From Pseudomonas turukhanskensis (GTDB lineage Bacteria > Pseudomonadota > Gammaproteobacteria > Pseudomonadales > Pseudomonadaceae), in assembly GCF_027922365.1 (NCBI RefSeq), contig NZ_BSFN01000014.1, positions 1 through 64,000 on the forward strand: 64,000 bases of DNA, in the 5' to 3' direction. A model generated the notes under the pieces. That model did not search any database. It saw nothing but the letters and a program-made list of their open reading frames with translations, and was not told where the DNA came from. Both the position numbers and the translations under genes were made by a program. Of this stretch, positions 52,332 through 60,900 are shown piece by piece (the stretch's first letter is position 1; every line of letters begins with the position of its first letter).

Positions 52332-53597
52332 ATGAGTGAATCGGAAGAATACAGCCCAGCAGGGGAAAAACTGCAGAAAGTCCTGGCCCGTATTGGCATG
52401 GGTTCACGTCGCGACGTTGAAGCCTGGATTGCCGAAGGCCGGGTCAAGGTCAATGGCAACTTAGCCACCTTGGGTCAGCGCGTTGATCTGCATGACGCCA
52501 TCGCTGTCGATGGCCGCTTGCTCAAACGTGAAGAAGCCAGCGAAGAAACCCGCCGCGTGCTGATCTACAACAAGCCTGACGGCGAGATCTGCACCCGCGA
52601 CGACCCGGAAGGGCGTCCCACCGTTTTCGACCGTTTGCCGCGTCCAAAAGATGGCCGCTGGATCAATATCGGTCGCCTCGACATCAACACCACCGGTTTG
52701 CTGATGTTCACCACCGACGGTGAACTGGCCAACCGCCTGATGCACCCCTCGTACCAGATGGACCGTGAATACGCCGTGCGCGTACGCGGTGAAGTCGACG
52801 ACGAAATGATCGAGCGCCTGAAGGCCGGCGTGATGCTCGAAGACGGCCCGGCGAAGTTCACCGACGTGCAGGTAGCGCCGGGTGGCGAAGGCTTCAACCA
52901 TTGGTACCACTGCGTGGTGATGGAAGGCCGCAACCGCGAAGTGCGTCGTCTGTGGGAATCGCAGGGACTGGTGGTCAGCCGCCTGAAGCGCGTACGTTTC
53001 GGCCCGGTATTTCTCACCTCCGACCTGACCATGGGCCGCTGGCGCGAAATGAGCCAGCGCGAAGTAGACATTCTCGCCGCCGAAGTAGGCCTGGCGTCTG
53101 TGCAGCAAGAGGGCATGAAGCAGAAGACCAAGGAAAAGCTCGACCGCTTGCAGCGCAAGTCGGCCAAGCCGGTCGGCCGTGGCACACGCCCGGAGCGTAC
53201 CTTGCGCCCAGCGTTGGACGGCGGCCCGGAGCGTCCTGCTCGTGCTCCGCGTGGTGAGGGCGCTGATCGTCCTGCTCGTGCTCCACGTGGTGAGGGTGCT
53301 GATCGACCGGTGCGTGCGCCGCGTGGTGAGGGTGCTGATCGTCCTGCGCGTACACCGCGTCCGGAAAATGGTGAGCGTCCGCAGCGCAGCGGCCCACGTC
53401 CGGATTCGGCGCCACGTGGTCGTGGTACGCCGGTCGCTGAGCGCCCGAGCGATACCAACAAGAAACGCCCGGCCGGCAAGCCGGTGCGCGTCGGTATCGA
53501 GTTGGCTGATCGCCCGGCGCGCAAGCCAGCGCCCAAGCGTGGCGGGCCCTCGGGTGGTGCTGGACAGCGTCCGGGGTTCGGTCGCAAGCCGAAGTAA
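52332..53597 (+). CDS. rluB: 23S rRNA pseudouridine synthase (position 2605 type)
   Basis: A 421-residue RsuA-family enzyme. An N-terminal S4 RNA-binding domain occupies about 12-70 (EKLQKVLARIGMGSRRDVEAWI). The catalytic domain follows, with the Asp motif GRLDINTTGLLMFTTDGELANRL near residue 115 and REYAVRVRG. After about residue 265 there is a long basic Arg/Pro-rich tail containing three 12-residue tandem repeats (RPARAPRGEGAD type) and further degenerate copies. E. coli RluB is about 291 residues, so the tail accounts for the extra length, as often in Pseudomonas. ATG 52332 follows GGGAGG. Confidence 0.92.
   Translation: MSESEEYSPAGEKLQKVLARIGMGSRRDVEAWIAEGRVKVNGNLATLGQRVDLHDAIAVDGRLLKREEASEETRRVLIYNKPDGEICTRDDPEGRPTVFDRLPRPKDGRWINIGRLDINTTGLLMFTTDGELANRLMHPSYQMDREYAVRVRGEVDDEMIERLKAGVMLEDGPAKFTDVQVAPGGEGFNHWYHCVVMEGRNREVRRLWESQGLVVSRLKRVRFGPVFLTSDLTMGRWREMSQREVDILAAEVGLASVQQEGMKQKTKEKLDRLQRKSAKPVGRGTRPERTLRPALDGGPERPARAPRGEGADRPARAPRGEGADRPVRAPRGEGADRPARTPRPENGERPQRSGPRPDSAPRGRGTPVAERPSDTNKKRPAGKPVRVGIELADRPARKPAPKRGGPSGGAGQRPGFGRKPK
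53232..53339 (+). repeat. Three 36-base tandem repeats in the rluB tail
   Basis: In-frame units encoding RPARAPRGEGAD, RPARAPRGEGAD and RPVRAPRGEGAD (residues about 301-336), followed by decayed copies. High DNA similarity between units suggests recent slippage-type expansion. Confidence 0.85.
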
Positions 53598-53607
53598 AAA
53601 TTGAAGC

Positions 53608-53641
53608 AAAAAAAAGGGGCTCTTAATGAGCCCCTTTTTTA
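53608..53641. terminator. Bidirectional terminator between rluB and fabB
   Basis: A-rich run, then GGGGCTC paired with GAGCCCC around TTAAT, then a T-run. It serves both converging genes. Confidence 0.9.
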
Positions 53642-53655
53642 TGCCGCCAATCAGA

Positions 53656-54876
53656 TCACTTGCCAGCCCAGCGCTTCATTACCAAGGTAGCGTTGGTGCC
53701 ACCAAAGCCGAAGCTGTTGCTCATCACGTGATTGAGGGTGACGTTTTCCTGGGTCTTGGTGGCGATCGGCAGATCGGCCACTTCCGGGTCCAGTTCGTCG
53801 ATGTTGGCCGAACCGGCAATGAAGTTGCCTTCCATCATCAGCATGCAGTAGATCGCTTCGTGTACGCCTGCGGCGCCCAGGGAGTGACCGGACAGACTCT
53901 TGGTGGAGCTGATCGGCGGGGCCTTGTCGCCAAACACCGCACGCACGCCTTTGATTTCCGCCACATCGCCTACCGGAGTCGAGGTGCCGTGGGTGTTCAG
54001 GTAGTCAATCGGGCCGTCAACGGTGGAAAGCGCCAGCTGCATGCAGCGGATAGCGCCTTCGCCGCTTGGGGCGACCATGTCGTAGCCGTCGGAGGTCGCG
54101 CCGTAGCCGACAATTTCGGCGTAGATTTTCGCGCCGCGGGCCAGAGCGTGTTCCAGCTCCTCGACCACCACCATGCCACCACCGCCAGCGATCACGAAGC
54201 CGTCACGCTTGGCATCGTAAGCACGGGAGGCTTTTTCCGGGGTGTCGTTGTACTGGGTGGAGAGGGCACCCATGGCGTCGAACAGGCAGCTTTGGCTCCA
54301 GTGTTCTTCTTCACCGCCACCGGCGAAGACCACATCCTGTTTGCCCAACTGGATCTGCTCCATGGCCTGACCGATGCAGTGAGCACTGGTGGCGCATGCC
54401 GAGGAGATCGAGAAGTTCACGCCCTTGATCTGGAACGGCGTGGCCAGGCAAGCCGATACGGTGCTGCCCATGGTGCGGGTAACGCGGTATGGGCCGATGC
54501 GCTTCACGCCTTTTTCGCGCAGGGTGTCGATGGCTTCCATCTGGTTGATGGTGGAGGCGCCGCCGGAACCTGCGATCAGGCCGGTACGCGGATTGCTGAT
54601 CTGTTCCGGGGTCAGGCCCGAGTCCTCGATCGCCTGCTGCATCGACAGGTAGGCGTAGGCCGCGGCATCACCCATGAAGCGGAACACCTTGCGGTCGATC
54701 AGCTCTTCGAGGTTGAGGTCAACGGAGCCGGAAACGTGGCTGCGCAGCCCCATTTCAGCGTAGGACGGGTTGTGGCGGATACCGCCCCGGCCAGCACGCA
54801 GGTTGGCGGAGACGGTGTCTTTATCATTGCCCAGGCAGGAGACGATACCCAGACCGGTGATCACGACGCGACGCAT
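53656..54876 (-). CDS. fabB: Beta-ketoacyl-ACP synthase I
   Basis: A 406-residue cytoplasmic condensing enzyme that elongates unsaturated acyl-ACP after FabA. The active-site Cys lies in SSACATSAHCIG near residue 163, with catalytic His in NTHGTSTPVGD and KSLSGHSLGAAG, and the C-terminal glycine-rich NSFGFGGTNATLV. Size matches E. coli FabB (406). It starts 11 bases after the fabA stop, so the two form an operon; the shared terminator with rluB lies at its 3' end. Confidence 0.97.
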   Translation of the reverse strand: MRRVVITGLGIVSCLGNDKDTVSANLRAGRGGIRHNPSYAEMGLRSHVSGSVDLNLEELIDRKVFRFMGDAAAYAYLSMQQAIEDSGLTPEQISNPRTGLIAGSGGASTINQMEAIDTLREKGVKRIGPYRVTRTMGSTVSACLATPFQIKGVNFSISSACATSAHCIGQAMEQIQLGKQDVVFAGGGEEEHWSQSCLFDAMGALSTQYNDTPEKASRAYDAKRDGFVIAGGGGMVVVEELEHALARGAKIYAEIVGYGATSDGYDMVAPSGEGAIRCMQLALSTVDGPIDYLNTHGTSTPVGDVAEIKGVRAVFGDKAPPISSTKSLSGHSLGAAGVHEAIYCMLMMEGNFIAGSANIDELDPEVADLPIATKTQENVTLNHVMSNSFGFGGTNATLVMKRWAGK

Positions 54877-54887
54877 GCGGATAACCC

Positions 54888-55403
54888 TTAAAAATTGTCA
54901 GTGGAAGTGAACAGGCCGACACGCAGCCCTTCAGCGCTGTAGATCTCGCGGCCATCGACACTCACAGTGCCATCGGCGATGGCCAGCACCAGGGAGCGGT
55001 TGATGGTGCGTTTGATCTGAATGTTGTAGGTGATTTTCTTGGCGGTCGGCAGAACCTGACCGAAGAATTTCACTTCGCCCGAACCCAGGGCGCGGCCGCG
55101 GCCGGGGTTGCCTTGCCAGCCTAGGTAGAAGCCCACCAGCTGCCACATGGCATCCAGGCCCAGGCAGCCCGGCATTACCGGGTCGCCTTCGAAGTGGCAG
55201 GCGAAGAACCACAAGTCCGGGTTGATATCGAGTTCGGCGACCAGCTCGCCTTTGCCGTATTTACCGCCGGTGTCACTGATATGCGTGATGCGATCGACCA
55301 TCAGCATGTTAGGGGCGGGCAGTTGCGCGTTACCTGGGCCGAATAGCTCGCCACGACTGCAGCGCAGCAAGTCTTCCCGAGTGTAAGCGTTCTGTTTGGA
55401 CAT
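54888..55403 (-). CDS. fabA: 3-hydroxydecanoyl-ACP dehydratase/isomerase
   Basis: A 171-residue enzyme that dehydrates 3-hydroxydecanoyl-ACP and isomerises the trans-2 to the cis-3 double bond, the branch point to unsaturated fatty acids. Hot-dog fold. The active-site His is in WFFACHFEGDPVMPG (near residue 70), and the Asp is in GCLGLDAMWQL (near 84). Length equals E. coli FabA (172). ATG 55403 is preceded by GAGGAGCTCGC. First gene of the fabA-fabB operon. Confidence 0.97.
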   Translation of the reverse strand: MSKQNAYTREDLLRCSRGELFGPGNAQLPAPNMLMVDRITHISDTGGKYGKGELVAELDINPDLWFFACHFEGDPVMPGCLGLDAMWQLVGFYLGWQGNPGRGRALGSGEVKFFGQVLPTAKKITYNIQIKRTINRSLVLAIADGTVSVDGREIYSAEGLRVGLFTSTDNF

Positions 55404-55710
55404 GCGAGCTCCTCAATAATCCCCGTGCGGCAGGGCTAAGCGAATCATCTAGGCTGGTGCGATATTGGAATGATGCCCCATGTATGTAGGGCTTCGTAGC
55501 TACCAGCGTAGTCATAGACTGTTGCGTTGAAGTGAAAGTCACAGACTCTGAGCACAGTTGTACACCCAATGTTCCGTCTGCCCGGCAAAGGGCCATGCGC
55601 CACACCCGTGCCCGACGCACTCTACCATTGTCGGCGCCGGCTGGGTCCCACCCTGACGCGCTCATGTTGTAACGCTATTACGACTATGTGACAGCTAGGC
55701 ATGTTCCCGT
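55404..55710. promoter_or_regulatory. Intergenic region upstream of fabA
   Basis: 307 bases between fabA and the 3' end of the hybrid kinase gene, both leftward. It must hold the fabA promoter. I could not fix -35/-10 boxes or a convincing DesT/FabR-type operator, and no ORF here is supported. Confidence 0.35.
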
Positions 55711-57642
55711 TCAACTGCCGCTCTGGCTACTCGCCAAAGGTCGGGGTGCCACCCAGGCTTGCAGAATGCGTTGCAGGTCGGCGCGCTTGAACGGCTTGGC
55801 CAGGTAATCGTTCATGCCAGCCTGCAGGCAGGCCTCGCGGTCGCCCTGCAAGGCGTTGGCGGTGAGGGCAATGATCGGAACCTGGGCACGCTCGGGCAGG
55901 CGGCGAATCTGGCGAGTGGCTTCGTAGCCATCCATCACCGGCAGCCGGCAGTCCATCAGCACGGCGGCAAACTCATGACGTTCCACGGTGCTCAGTGCCT
56001 GAGCGCCATCGCCCACCAGGCTGACTTGATAGCCAAGGCTGCGCAGCATGGCTTCGATCACCGTCTGGTTGACCGGGTTGTCTTCCACCAGCAGCACCTT
56101 GTGGCCTATGCCGGAGCTGGCGTCGTCCACGCTGGCCTCCACGGCCCGCTCGTTGTGGCGGGCAAAGGGCAGCGGAATTTCCAGGGTAAAGATGGAGCCC
56201 CGGCCTTCCTGGCTTTCGGCATTCAGGGTGCCGCCCATGCGCTCGGCCAGGGTGCGGGCGATGGGCAGGCCCAGGCCGGTGCCACCGTAGCGGCGGGAGA
56301 TAGAATTGTCGGCTTGCTGGAAGGCATCGAACATATGCTCCAGACGCTCCGGCGAGATGCCGATACCGCTGTCGTGCACCGCGCAACTGAACCACAACAC
56401 TTCGTTGTCCAATGCCTGCCAGCGGGTTTCGATGCGGATGTTGCCTTCCTCGGTGAACTTCAGCGCGTTACCCAGCAGGTTTACCAGAATCTGGCGGATG
56501 CGCGTGGGGTCGCCTTTGACCACCAACTGCTCCAGCCCTGGCTGCGTATCCAATTGCAGCGCCAGGCCGCGCTGGTGGGCGCTGTGCTGGAACACCTGGG
56601 CCGAACTCTGGATCAACTCCAGCAGGTTGAAGGTAATGCGCTCCAACTCCAGGGCGCCACGCTCGATACGGGAGAAGTCGAGGATATCGTTGATGACCTT
56701 GAGCAGGTGCTCGGTGGACTCGGTAGCCAGCGCCGAGTACTCGGCCTGCTCGTCGGTCATCTCGGTGGTTTCAAGCAGCTGCAACATACCCAGCACGCCG
56801 TTCATGGGGGTGCGCAGCTCGTGGCTCATCATCGCCAGAAAGTCGGATTTGGCCCGGTTGGCCTGCTCGGATTCTTCCCGCGCTTTTACCAGCTGGGCGA
56901 TGCTTTGCTGCTGCTCCAGGCTGGCCTGTTCCAGGGCGCTGGCCAGGTTATTGATGTGCCGGGCCAGGCCGCCGAGTTCGTTGTCGTCCACCTCGGGCAG
57001 GGCGGTGCGGTAGTTGCCGGCCTGAATGGCTTTTACCGCATCGGCCATGGTGCTGATCGGTTGCGACAACCGCCAGGCCAGGCGGCGCGCCACCAGAAAG
57101 GTCAGCAGCAAGGCAAACAGGGCCAGCACTGTGGCTTTGAGCAGGATGGCCTGCTGCTGGCTATTGAAGGCATCGTTGGACATGCCCACCACCACGCGGC
57201 CGAGGTAGTCGTTGTCCATATGGTTGCCGCCGCTGCCGGCCGAATAGGGCAACTCTTTACTCAGGGCCAGGCGTTGCAGGTGAATGGGCGCATGGAAAAT
57301 CTCCACCTGGGTGGCGCTTTTATCCTGCGGGGCGGCTTGTTCTTCGTAGGCGAGGATATTGTCCTGGCGGTCGCGCACCTCGATAAACCGCACATGGGGC
57401 GTGTCGAGCGTGGCTTTGAGCAGGGTGTTGAGCACCTGGATATTGCCGGCAATCACCCCGTATTCGGTGGCCGGTGCCAGTTGGTTGGCGATCAGCTGAC
57501 CGGTGTGGTTCAGCTCCTGGCGCAGGTCCTGCAGGCGCACGAAGGTGAAAAAGCCGGTGAGCAGCAACGTCAGCAGCAGGGCCGGGCCTACGCTGATCAG
57601 CTGGGTGCGGGTATGGATGTCCCAACCACGGCGCAGCTTCAT
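55711..57642 (-). CDS. Hybrid sensor histidine kinase (PA1611-like)
   Basis: A 643-residue inner-membrane sensor. A first membrane helix (about 17-36) is followed by a periplasmic domain (about 37-165), a second helix (about 166-190) and a HAMP domain (about 190-245). The HisKA domain has phosphoacceptor SHELRTPMNG (His near 273). The ATPase domain has NLLGNALKFTEEG, DSGIGI and GGTGLGLPIA. The C-terminal receiver has phosphoacceptor Asp in VLMDCRLPVMDGYEATRQ (near 563) and KPF near its end. There is no Hpt domain, so an external Hpt protein is needed. Location next to fabA and size match the P. aeruginosa kinase PA1611, which acts on the HptB/Gac-Rsm network. The signal is unknown. Confidence 0.87.
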   Translation of the reverse strand: MKLRRGWDIHTRTQLISVGPALLLTLLLTGFFTFVRLQDLRQELNHTGQLIANQLAPATEYGVIAGNIQVLNTLLKATLDTPHVRFIEVRDRQDNILAYEEQAAPQDKSATQVEIFHAPIHLQRLALSKELPYSAGSGGNHMDNDYLGRVVVGMSNDAFNSQQQAILLKATVLALFALLLTFLVARRLAWRLSQPISTMADAVKAIQAGNYRTALPEVDDNELGGLARHINNLASALEQASLEQQQSIAQLVKAREESEQANRAKSDFLAMMSHELRTPMNGVLGMLQLLETTEMTDEQAEYSALATESTEHLLKVINDILDFSRIERGALELERITFNLLELIQSSAQVFQHSAHQRGLALQLDTQPGLEQLVVKGDPTRIRQILVNLLGNALKFTEEGNIRIETRWQALDNEVLWFSCAVHDSGIGISPERLEHMFDAFQQADNSISRRYGGTGLGLPIARTLAERMGGTLNAESQEGRGSIFTLEIPLPFARHNERAVEASVDDASSGIGHKVLLVEDNPVNQTVIEAMLRSLGYQVSLVGDGAQALSTVERHEFAAVLMDCRLPVMDGYEATRQIRRLPERAQVPIIALTANALQGDREACLQAGMNDYLAKPFKRADLQRILQAWVAPRPLASSQSGS

Positions 57643-57874
57643 GGAATTAAAACTCCTCCGCTTCCATTGCGTGAAACGATCGTGTCCATGCCTGGCGCTG
57701 CGGGATGTTATTCAAAGCGGGCAAGTCTACCTGTTCATACGGCCATCGGCGCGGTGGGGCTGTGGTTTTTGCGTCACGCCCCGCAAAGGGTAGCGCGCAA
57801 CACTGGCCGCAGCGCGGTTGCTCCGTAATAATGCCGGCAGCCCGCCATGCACGATGGCTCACTACGGATTGGTT

Positions 57875-58897
57875 ATGACAGTTCAGCAACCCATTGCAGT
57901 TCTCGGCGGCGGCAGCTTCGGCACTGCCATTGCCAACCTTCTGGCCGAGAACGGCAACCCGGTACGCCAATGGATGCGCGACCCTGAGCAGGCCGAAGCC
58001 ATCCGCACCAACCGCGAAAACCCGCGTTACCTAAAAGGGGTGAAAATTCACCCCAACGTCGAGGCCGTCACTGACCTCGCCGACACGCTCATCGCCTGTG
58101 AACTGATCTTTGTCGCCTTGCCCTCCAGCGCCTTGCGCAGCGTGTTGCAGCCTTTCGCCGACGTGCTGGCCGGCAAGCTGCTGGTCAGCCTGACCAAGGG
58201 CATCGAAGCGCAAACCTTCAAGCTGATGAGCCAGATCATCGAAGAAATCGCCCCGCAAGCGCGCATTGGCGTGTTGTCCGGGCCGAACCTGGCCAAGGAA
58301 ATCGCCGCCCATGAGCTGACCGCCACCGTGGTCGCCAGCGAAGACGACGAGCTCTGCCAGCGCGTGCAGGCCGCCCTGCATGGCCGCACGTTCCGCGTGT
58401 ATGCCAGCGGCGACCGTTTTGGCGTGGAGCTTGGCGGCGCGCTGAAGAACGTGTACGCCATCATTGCCGGCATGGCGGCGGCGTTGGAGATGGGCGAGAA
58501 CACCAAGAGCATGTTGATTACCCGCGCGCTGGCGGAAATGACCCGCTTTGCCGTGAAGTTGGGCGCCAACCCCATGACCTTCCTGGGCCTGGCGGGCGTG
58601 GGCGACCTGATCGTCACCTGCTCCTCACCCAAGAGTCGCAACTTTCAGGTGGGCTACGCCCTGGGCGAAGGGCTGAGTCTGGAAGAGGCCGTTACCCGCC
58701 TGGGCGAAGTGGCCGAGGGCGTCAACACGCTCAAGGTACTCAAGGTGAAGTCTGAACAGCTGCAAACCTATATGCCGTTGGTAATGGGCTTGCACGCCAT
58801 TCTGTTTGAAGGGCGTACGCTGGCGCAGGTGATCGAGCGGCTGATGTTGGCCGAACCCAAGACCGACGTCGACTTCATTTCCACCACCGGCTTCTGA
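57875..58897 (+). CDS. gpsA: Glycerol-3-phosphate dehydrogenase (NAD(P)+)
   Basis: A 340-residue cytoplasmic enzyme making sn-glycerol 3-phosphate for phospholipid synthesis. The N-terminal NAD(P) Rossmann motif is AVLGGGSFGTAIANLLAENG. Other motifs are VSLTKGIE, LSGPNLAKEIA and the catalytic Lys region ELGGALKNVYAIIAGMA, then GLAGVGDLIVTCSSPKSRN. I chose ATG 57875 (MTVQQPIAVLGG), the usual Pseudomonas start, although its ribosome binding site is weak; 19 upstream in-frame residues are not conserved. Divergent from the hybrid kinase and followed by DUF4389 and sixA in the same direction. Confidence 0.95.
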   Translation: MTVQQPIAVLGGGSFGTAIANLLAENGNPVRQWMRDPEQAEAIRTNRENPRYLKGVKIHPNVEAVTDLADTLIACELIFVALPSSALRSVLQPFADVLAGKLLVSLTKGIEAQTFKLMSQIIEEIAPQARIGVLSGPNLAKEIAAHELTATVVASEDDELCQRVQAALHGRTFRVYASGDRFGVELGGALKNVYAIIAGMAAALEMGENTKSMLITRALAEMTRFAVKLGANPMTFLGLAGVGDLIVTCSSPKSRNFQVGYALGEGLSLEEAVTRLGEVAEGVNTLKVLKVKSEQLQTYMPLVMGLHAILFEGRTLAQVIERLMLAEPKTDVDFISTTGF

Positions 58898-58930
58898 TAG
58901 CCGCTGGTTCTACGTGATAGGGAGAGTGCC

Positions 58931-59281
58931 ATGAGTGACAACCTCGACAAGAGCCTGGAACGCGAGTCCATCGGCCTGCGTATCGTCTGGATGCTGGTGT
59001 TCACCCTGTGCTGGCAGATCGCCGCGACCCTGCTGGGTTTCGTGGTGCTGATTCAGTTGGTGTACCGGGTTTTCTACGGCGCGCCGAACGCCAGCTTTCT
59101 GGCCTTTGGTGACAGCCTCAGCCAATACCTGGCGCAGATCGGCCGTTTCGGCACTTTCAACACTGAAGAAAAGCCCTGGCCGTTCGCCGATTGGCCGACC
59201 GCCCGTGAACCCGATGGCGAAGCGGCCCACAGCATCCCGCCCGCGCCGCATCCAGTGCGTGACGAAGAGCCCAAGCTCTGA
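58931..59281 (+). CDS. DUF4389 membrane protein
   Basis: A 116-residue protein with two adjacent hydrophobic helices near the N-terminus (IVWMLVFTLCWQIAATLLGFVVLIQLV spans about 19-46), the motif FLAFGDSLSQYLAQIGRFGTF and a Pro/Glu-rich C-terminus. The family has no known function. ATG 58931 follows GGGAGAGTGCC. It starts 33 bases after gpsA, and its stop overlaps the sixA start by one base, so gpsA-DUF4389-sixA is probably an operon. Confidence 0.85.
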   Translation: MSDNLDKSLERESIGLRIVWMLVFTLCWQIAATLLGFVVLIQLVYRVFYGAPNASFLAFGDSLSQYLAQIGRFGTFNTEEKPWPFADWPTAREPDGEAAHSIPPAPHPVRDEEPKL

Positions 59282-59739
59282 TGCGCTTGTGGTTACTGCG
59301 CCACGGAGAAGCCTTTCCCCAGGCACCCACGGATGCCGAAAGGCCGCTAACGCCCCATGGTCGTGAAGAAGTGCTGCACAGCGCGGCGCAGCTGCACGGC
59401 CGGCCGCTGTCGGCCATTCTCGCCAGCCCTTATCTGCGTGCGCAGCAAACCGCTGAACTGGTGCGCCAGGCCATCGGCTTTCGCGGCGCGGTGGGCACGG
59501 CGCCGTGGGCGACGCCCGATAGCGACGTGCGCGAAGCGTTGAGCTACCTGGACGAGCGCGACGATGCCGAAATTCTGCTGGTCAGCCATAACCCGTTTCT
59601 GGGTGAGCTGGGCGGGCTGTTGATTCATGGCCACCGCCAGCAGCCGTTGCCGATGCGCACGGCCAGCCTGGCGGAATTGGAAGGGGATTTTGCGGCGGCG
59701 GGGTTGATGCAGTTGTTGGCGTTGGTGCATCCGCAGTAA
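59281..59739 (+). CDS. sixA: Phosphohistidine phosphatase SixA
   Basis: A 152-residue histidine-phosphatase-superfamily protein with the catalytic RHG motif at the start (MRLWLLRHGEAFPQA), the second Arg in ILASPYLRAQQTAEL and the C-terminal His in ILLVSHNPFLGELGGLL. E. coli SixA (161 residues) removes phosphate from phosphohistidine in the nitrogen PTS NPr and in ArcB. Translationally coupled to DUF4389. A link to the hybrid kinase nearby is tempting but not shown. Confidence 0.92.
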   Translation: MRLWLLRHGEAFPQAPTDAERPLTPHGREEVLHSAAQLHGRPLSAILASPYLRAQQTAELVRQAIGFRGAVGTAPWATPDSDVREALSYLDERDDAEILLVSHNPFLGELGGLLIHGHRQQPLPMRTASLAELEGDFAAAGLMQLLALVHPQ

Positions 59740-59756
59740 TTTTTGAGGCCTTCGCG

Positions 59757-59826
59757 ATTCTGGATCCCGGCCTGCGCCGTTTTGAAAAAGAACGCCGTCA
59801 TCCCGGCGAAGGCCGGGATCCAGAAT
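59757..59826. repeat. Dispersed REP-like inverted pair
   Basis: ATTCTGGATCCCGGCCTGCG at 59757 onward, and its inverted partner GTCATCCCGGCGAAGGCCGG-GATCCAGAAT ending at 59826, with an A-rich loop. It lies between the convergent sixA and liuE genes. Confidence 0.75.
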
Positions 59827-59844
59827 CTCGGCTGAGACAAACCT

Positions 59845-60747
59845 CTACTGCTTCGCCAAAACCGCCTTAGCCGCCCGCGATCCATTAGCCTTGCCCAGCA
59901 CCTCGCAAATCCCCTGACCGGCAGCAATCAGCCTGGCCATGTCGATGCCGGTTTCGATACCCATGCCGTTAAGCATGTACAGCACATCTTCGGTCGCGAT
60001 ATTGCCGGTGGCGCCCTTGGCATACGGGCAGCCACCTAAACCGGCCACCGAGCTGTCGTACACCGAAATCCCTTCCTGCAGGCTGGCGTAGATATTCACC
60101 AGGCCCTGGCCATAGGTGTCATGGAAATGCCCGGCGAGTTTGTCGCGGGGAATATCGCGGCCCACCACCTCGAACATTGTCCGGGTGCTGCTCGGCGTGC
60201 CGGTGCCGATGGTGTCGCCCAGGCTCACCTCGTAGCAGCCCATGGCAAACAGCTCGCGGGCCACCATCGCCACTTGCTCTGGCGCGACCTCACCCTCGTA
60301 CGGGCAGCCCAGGACGCACGATACATAGCCGCGCACGGTGATCTGGTGCTGTTGCGCCAACTCCATTACCGGTTGAAATCTCGCCAGGCTGTCGGCGATG
60401 GAGCAGTTGATGTTCTTCTGCGAGAAGGCTTCGGAAGCTGCGGCGAATACCGCCACTTCGGTCACGCCGGCTTCTATGGCCGCTTCCAGCCCCTTGAGAT
60501 TGGGCGTTAGCGCGCCATAGGTAATGCCCGGCAGACGCTGGATCTGCGCAAACACCTCGGCCGAGCCAGCCATCTGCGGCACCCACTTGGGCGAGACGAA
60601 GCTGCCTACCTCGATATAGCCCAGACCTGCGGCAGACAGCTGGTTAACCAACTGCACCTTGGCCTCGACGCTAATGGCCTGTTTTTCATTCTGCAAACCA
60701 TCACGCGGGCCGACTTCGACCAGACGGACGTGGGAGGGCAGGGGCAT
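59845..60747 (-). CDS. liuE: Hydroxymethylglutaryl-CoA lyase
   Basis: A 300-residue TIM-barrel enzyme splitting HMG-CoA into acetoacetate and acetyl-CoA, the last step of leucine breakdown. N-terminal VEVGPRDGLQNEK, metal-binding HFHDTYGQGLVN and the Cys signature YVSCVLGCPYEG are all present. Length matches bacterial and mitochondrial HMG-CoA lyases. ATG 60747 follows GGAGACTTACT. Last gene of the leftward liu cluster; a repeat separates it from liuD. Confidence 0.95.
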   Translation of the reverse strand: MPLPSHVRLVEVGPRDGLQNEKQAISVEAKVQLVNQLSAAGLGYIEVGSFVSPKWVPQMAGSAEVFAQIQRLPGITYGALTPNLKGLEAAIEAGVTEVAVFAAASEAFSQKNINCSIADSLARFQPVMELAQQHQITVRGYVSCVLGCPYEGEVAPEQVAMVARELFAMGCYEVSLGDTIGTGTPSSTRTMFEVVGRDIPRDKLAGHFHDTYGQGLVNIYASLQEGISVYDSSVAGLGGCPYAKGATGNIATEDVLYMLNGMGIETGIDMARLIAAGQGICEVLGKANGSRAAKAVLAKQ

Positions 60748-60794
60748 AGTAAGTCTCCAAATGTGGTGCTACGTTGAACGCGCGCTGGCCTGCA

Positions 60795-60872
60795 ATTCTG
60801 GGTTCCCGCCTGCGCGGGAAGGACGGATGTTTGCCCTTTAACACCGTCACCCCCGCGAAGGCGGGGGGCCAG
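60795..60872. repeat. Dispersed REP-like inverted pair within the liu cluster
   Basis: ATTCTGGGTTCCCGCCTGCG onward at 60795-60827, and an inverted partner GTCACCCCCGCGAAGGCGGG near 60846-60872. It lies in the 153-base liuD-liuE gap, where it could stabilise or trim the upstream part of the mRNA. Confidence 0.68.
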
Positions 60873-60900
60873 GGGCGAAGGGACCACCGGCGACGAGCTT

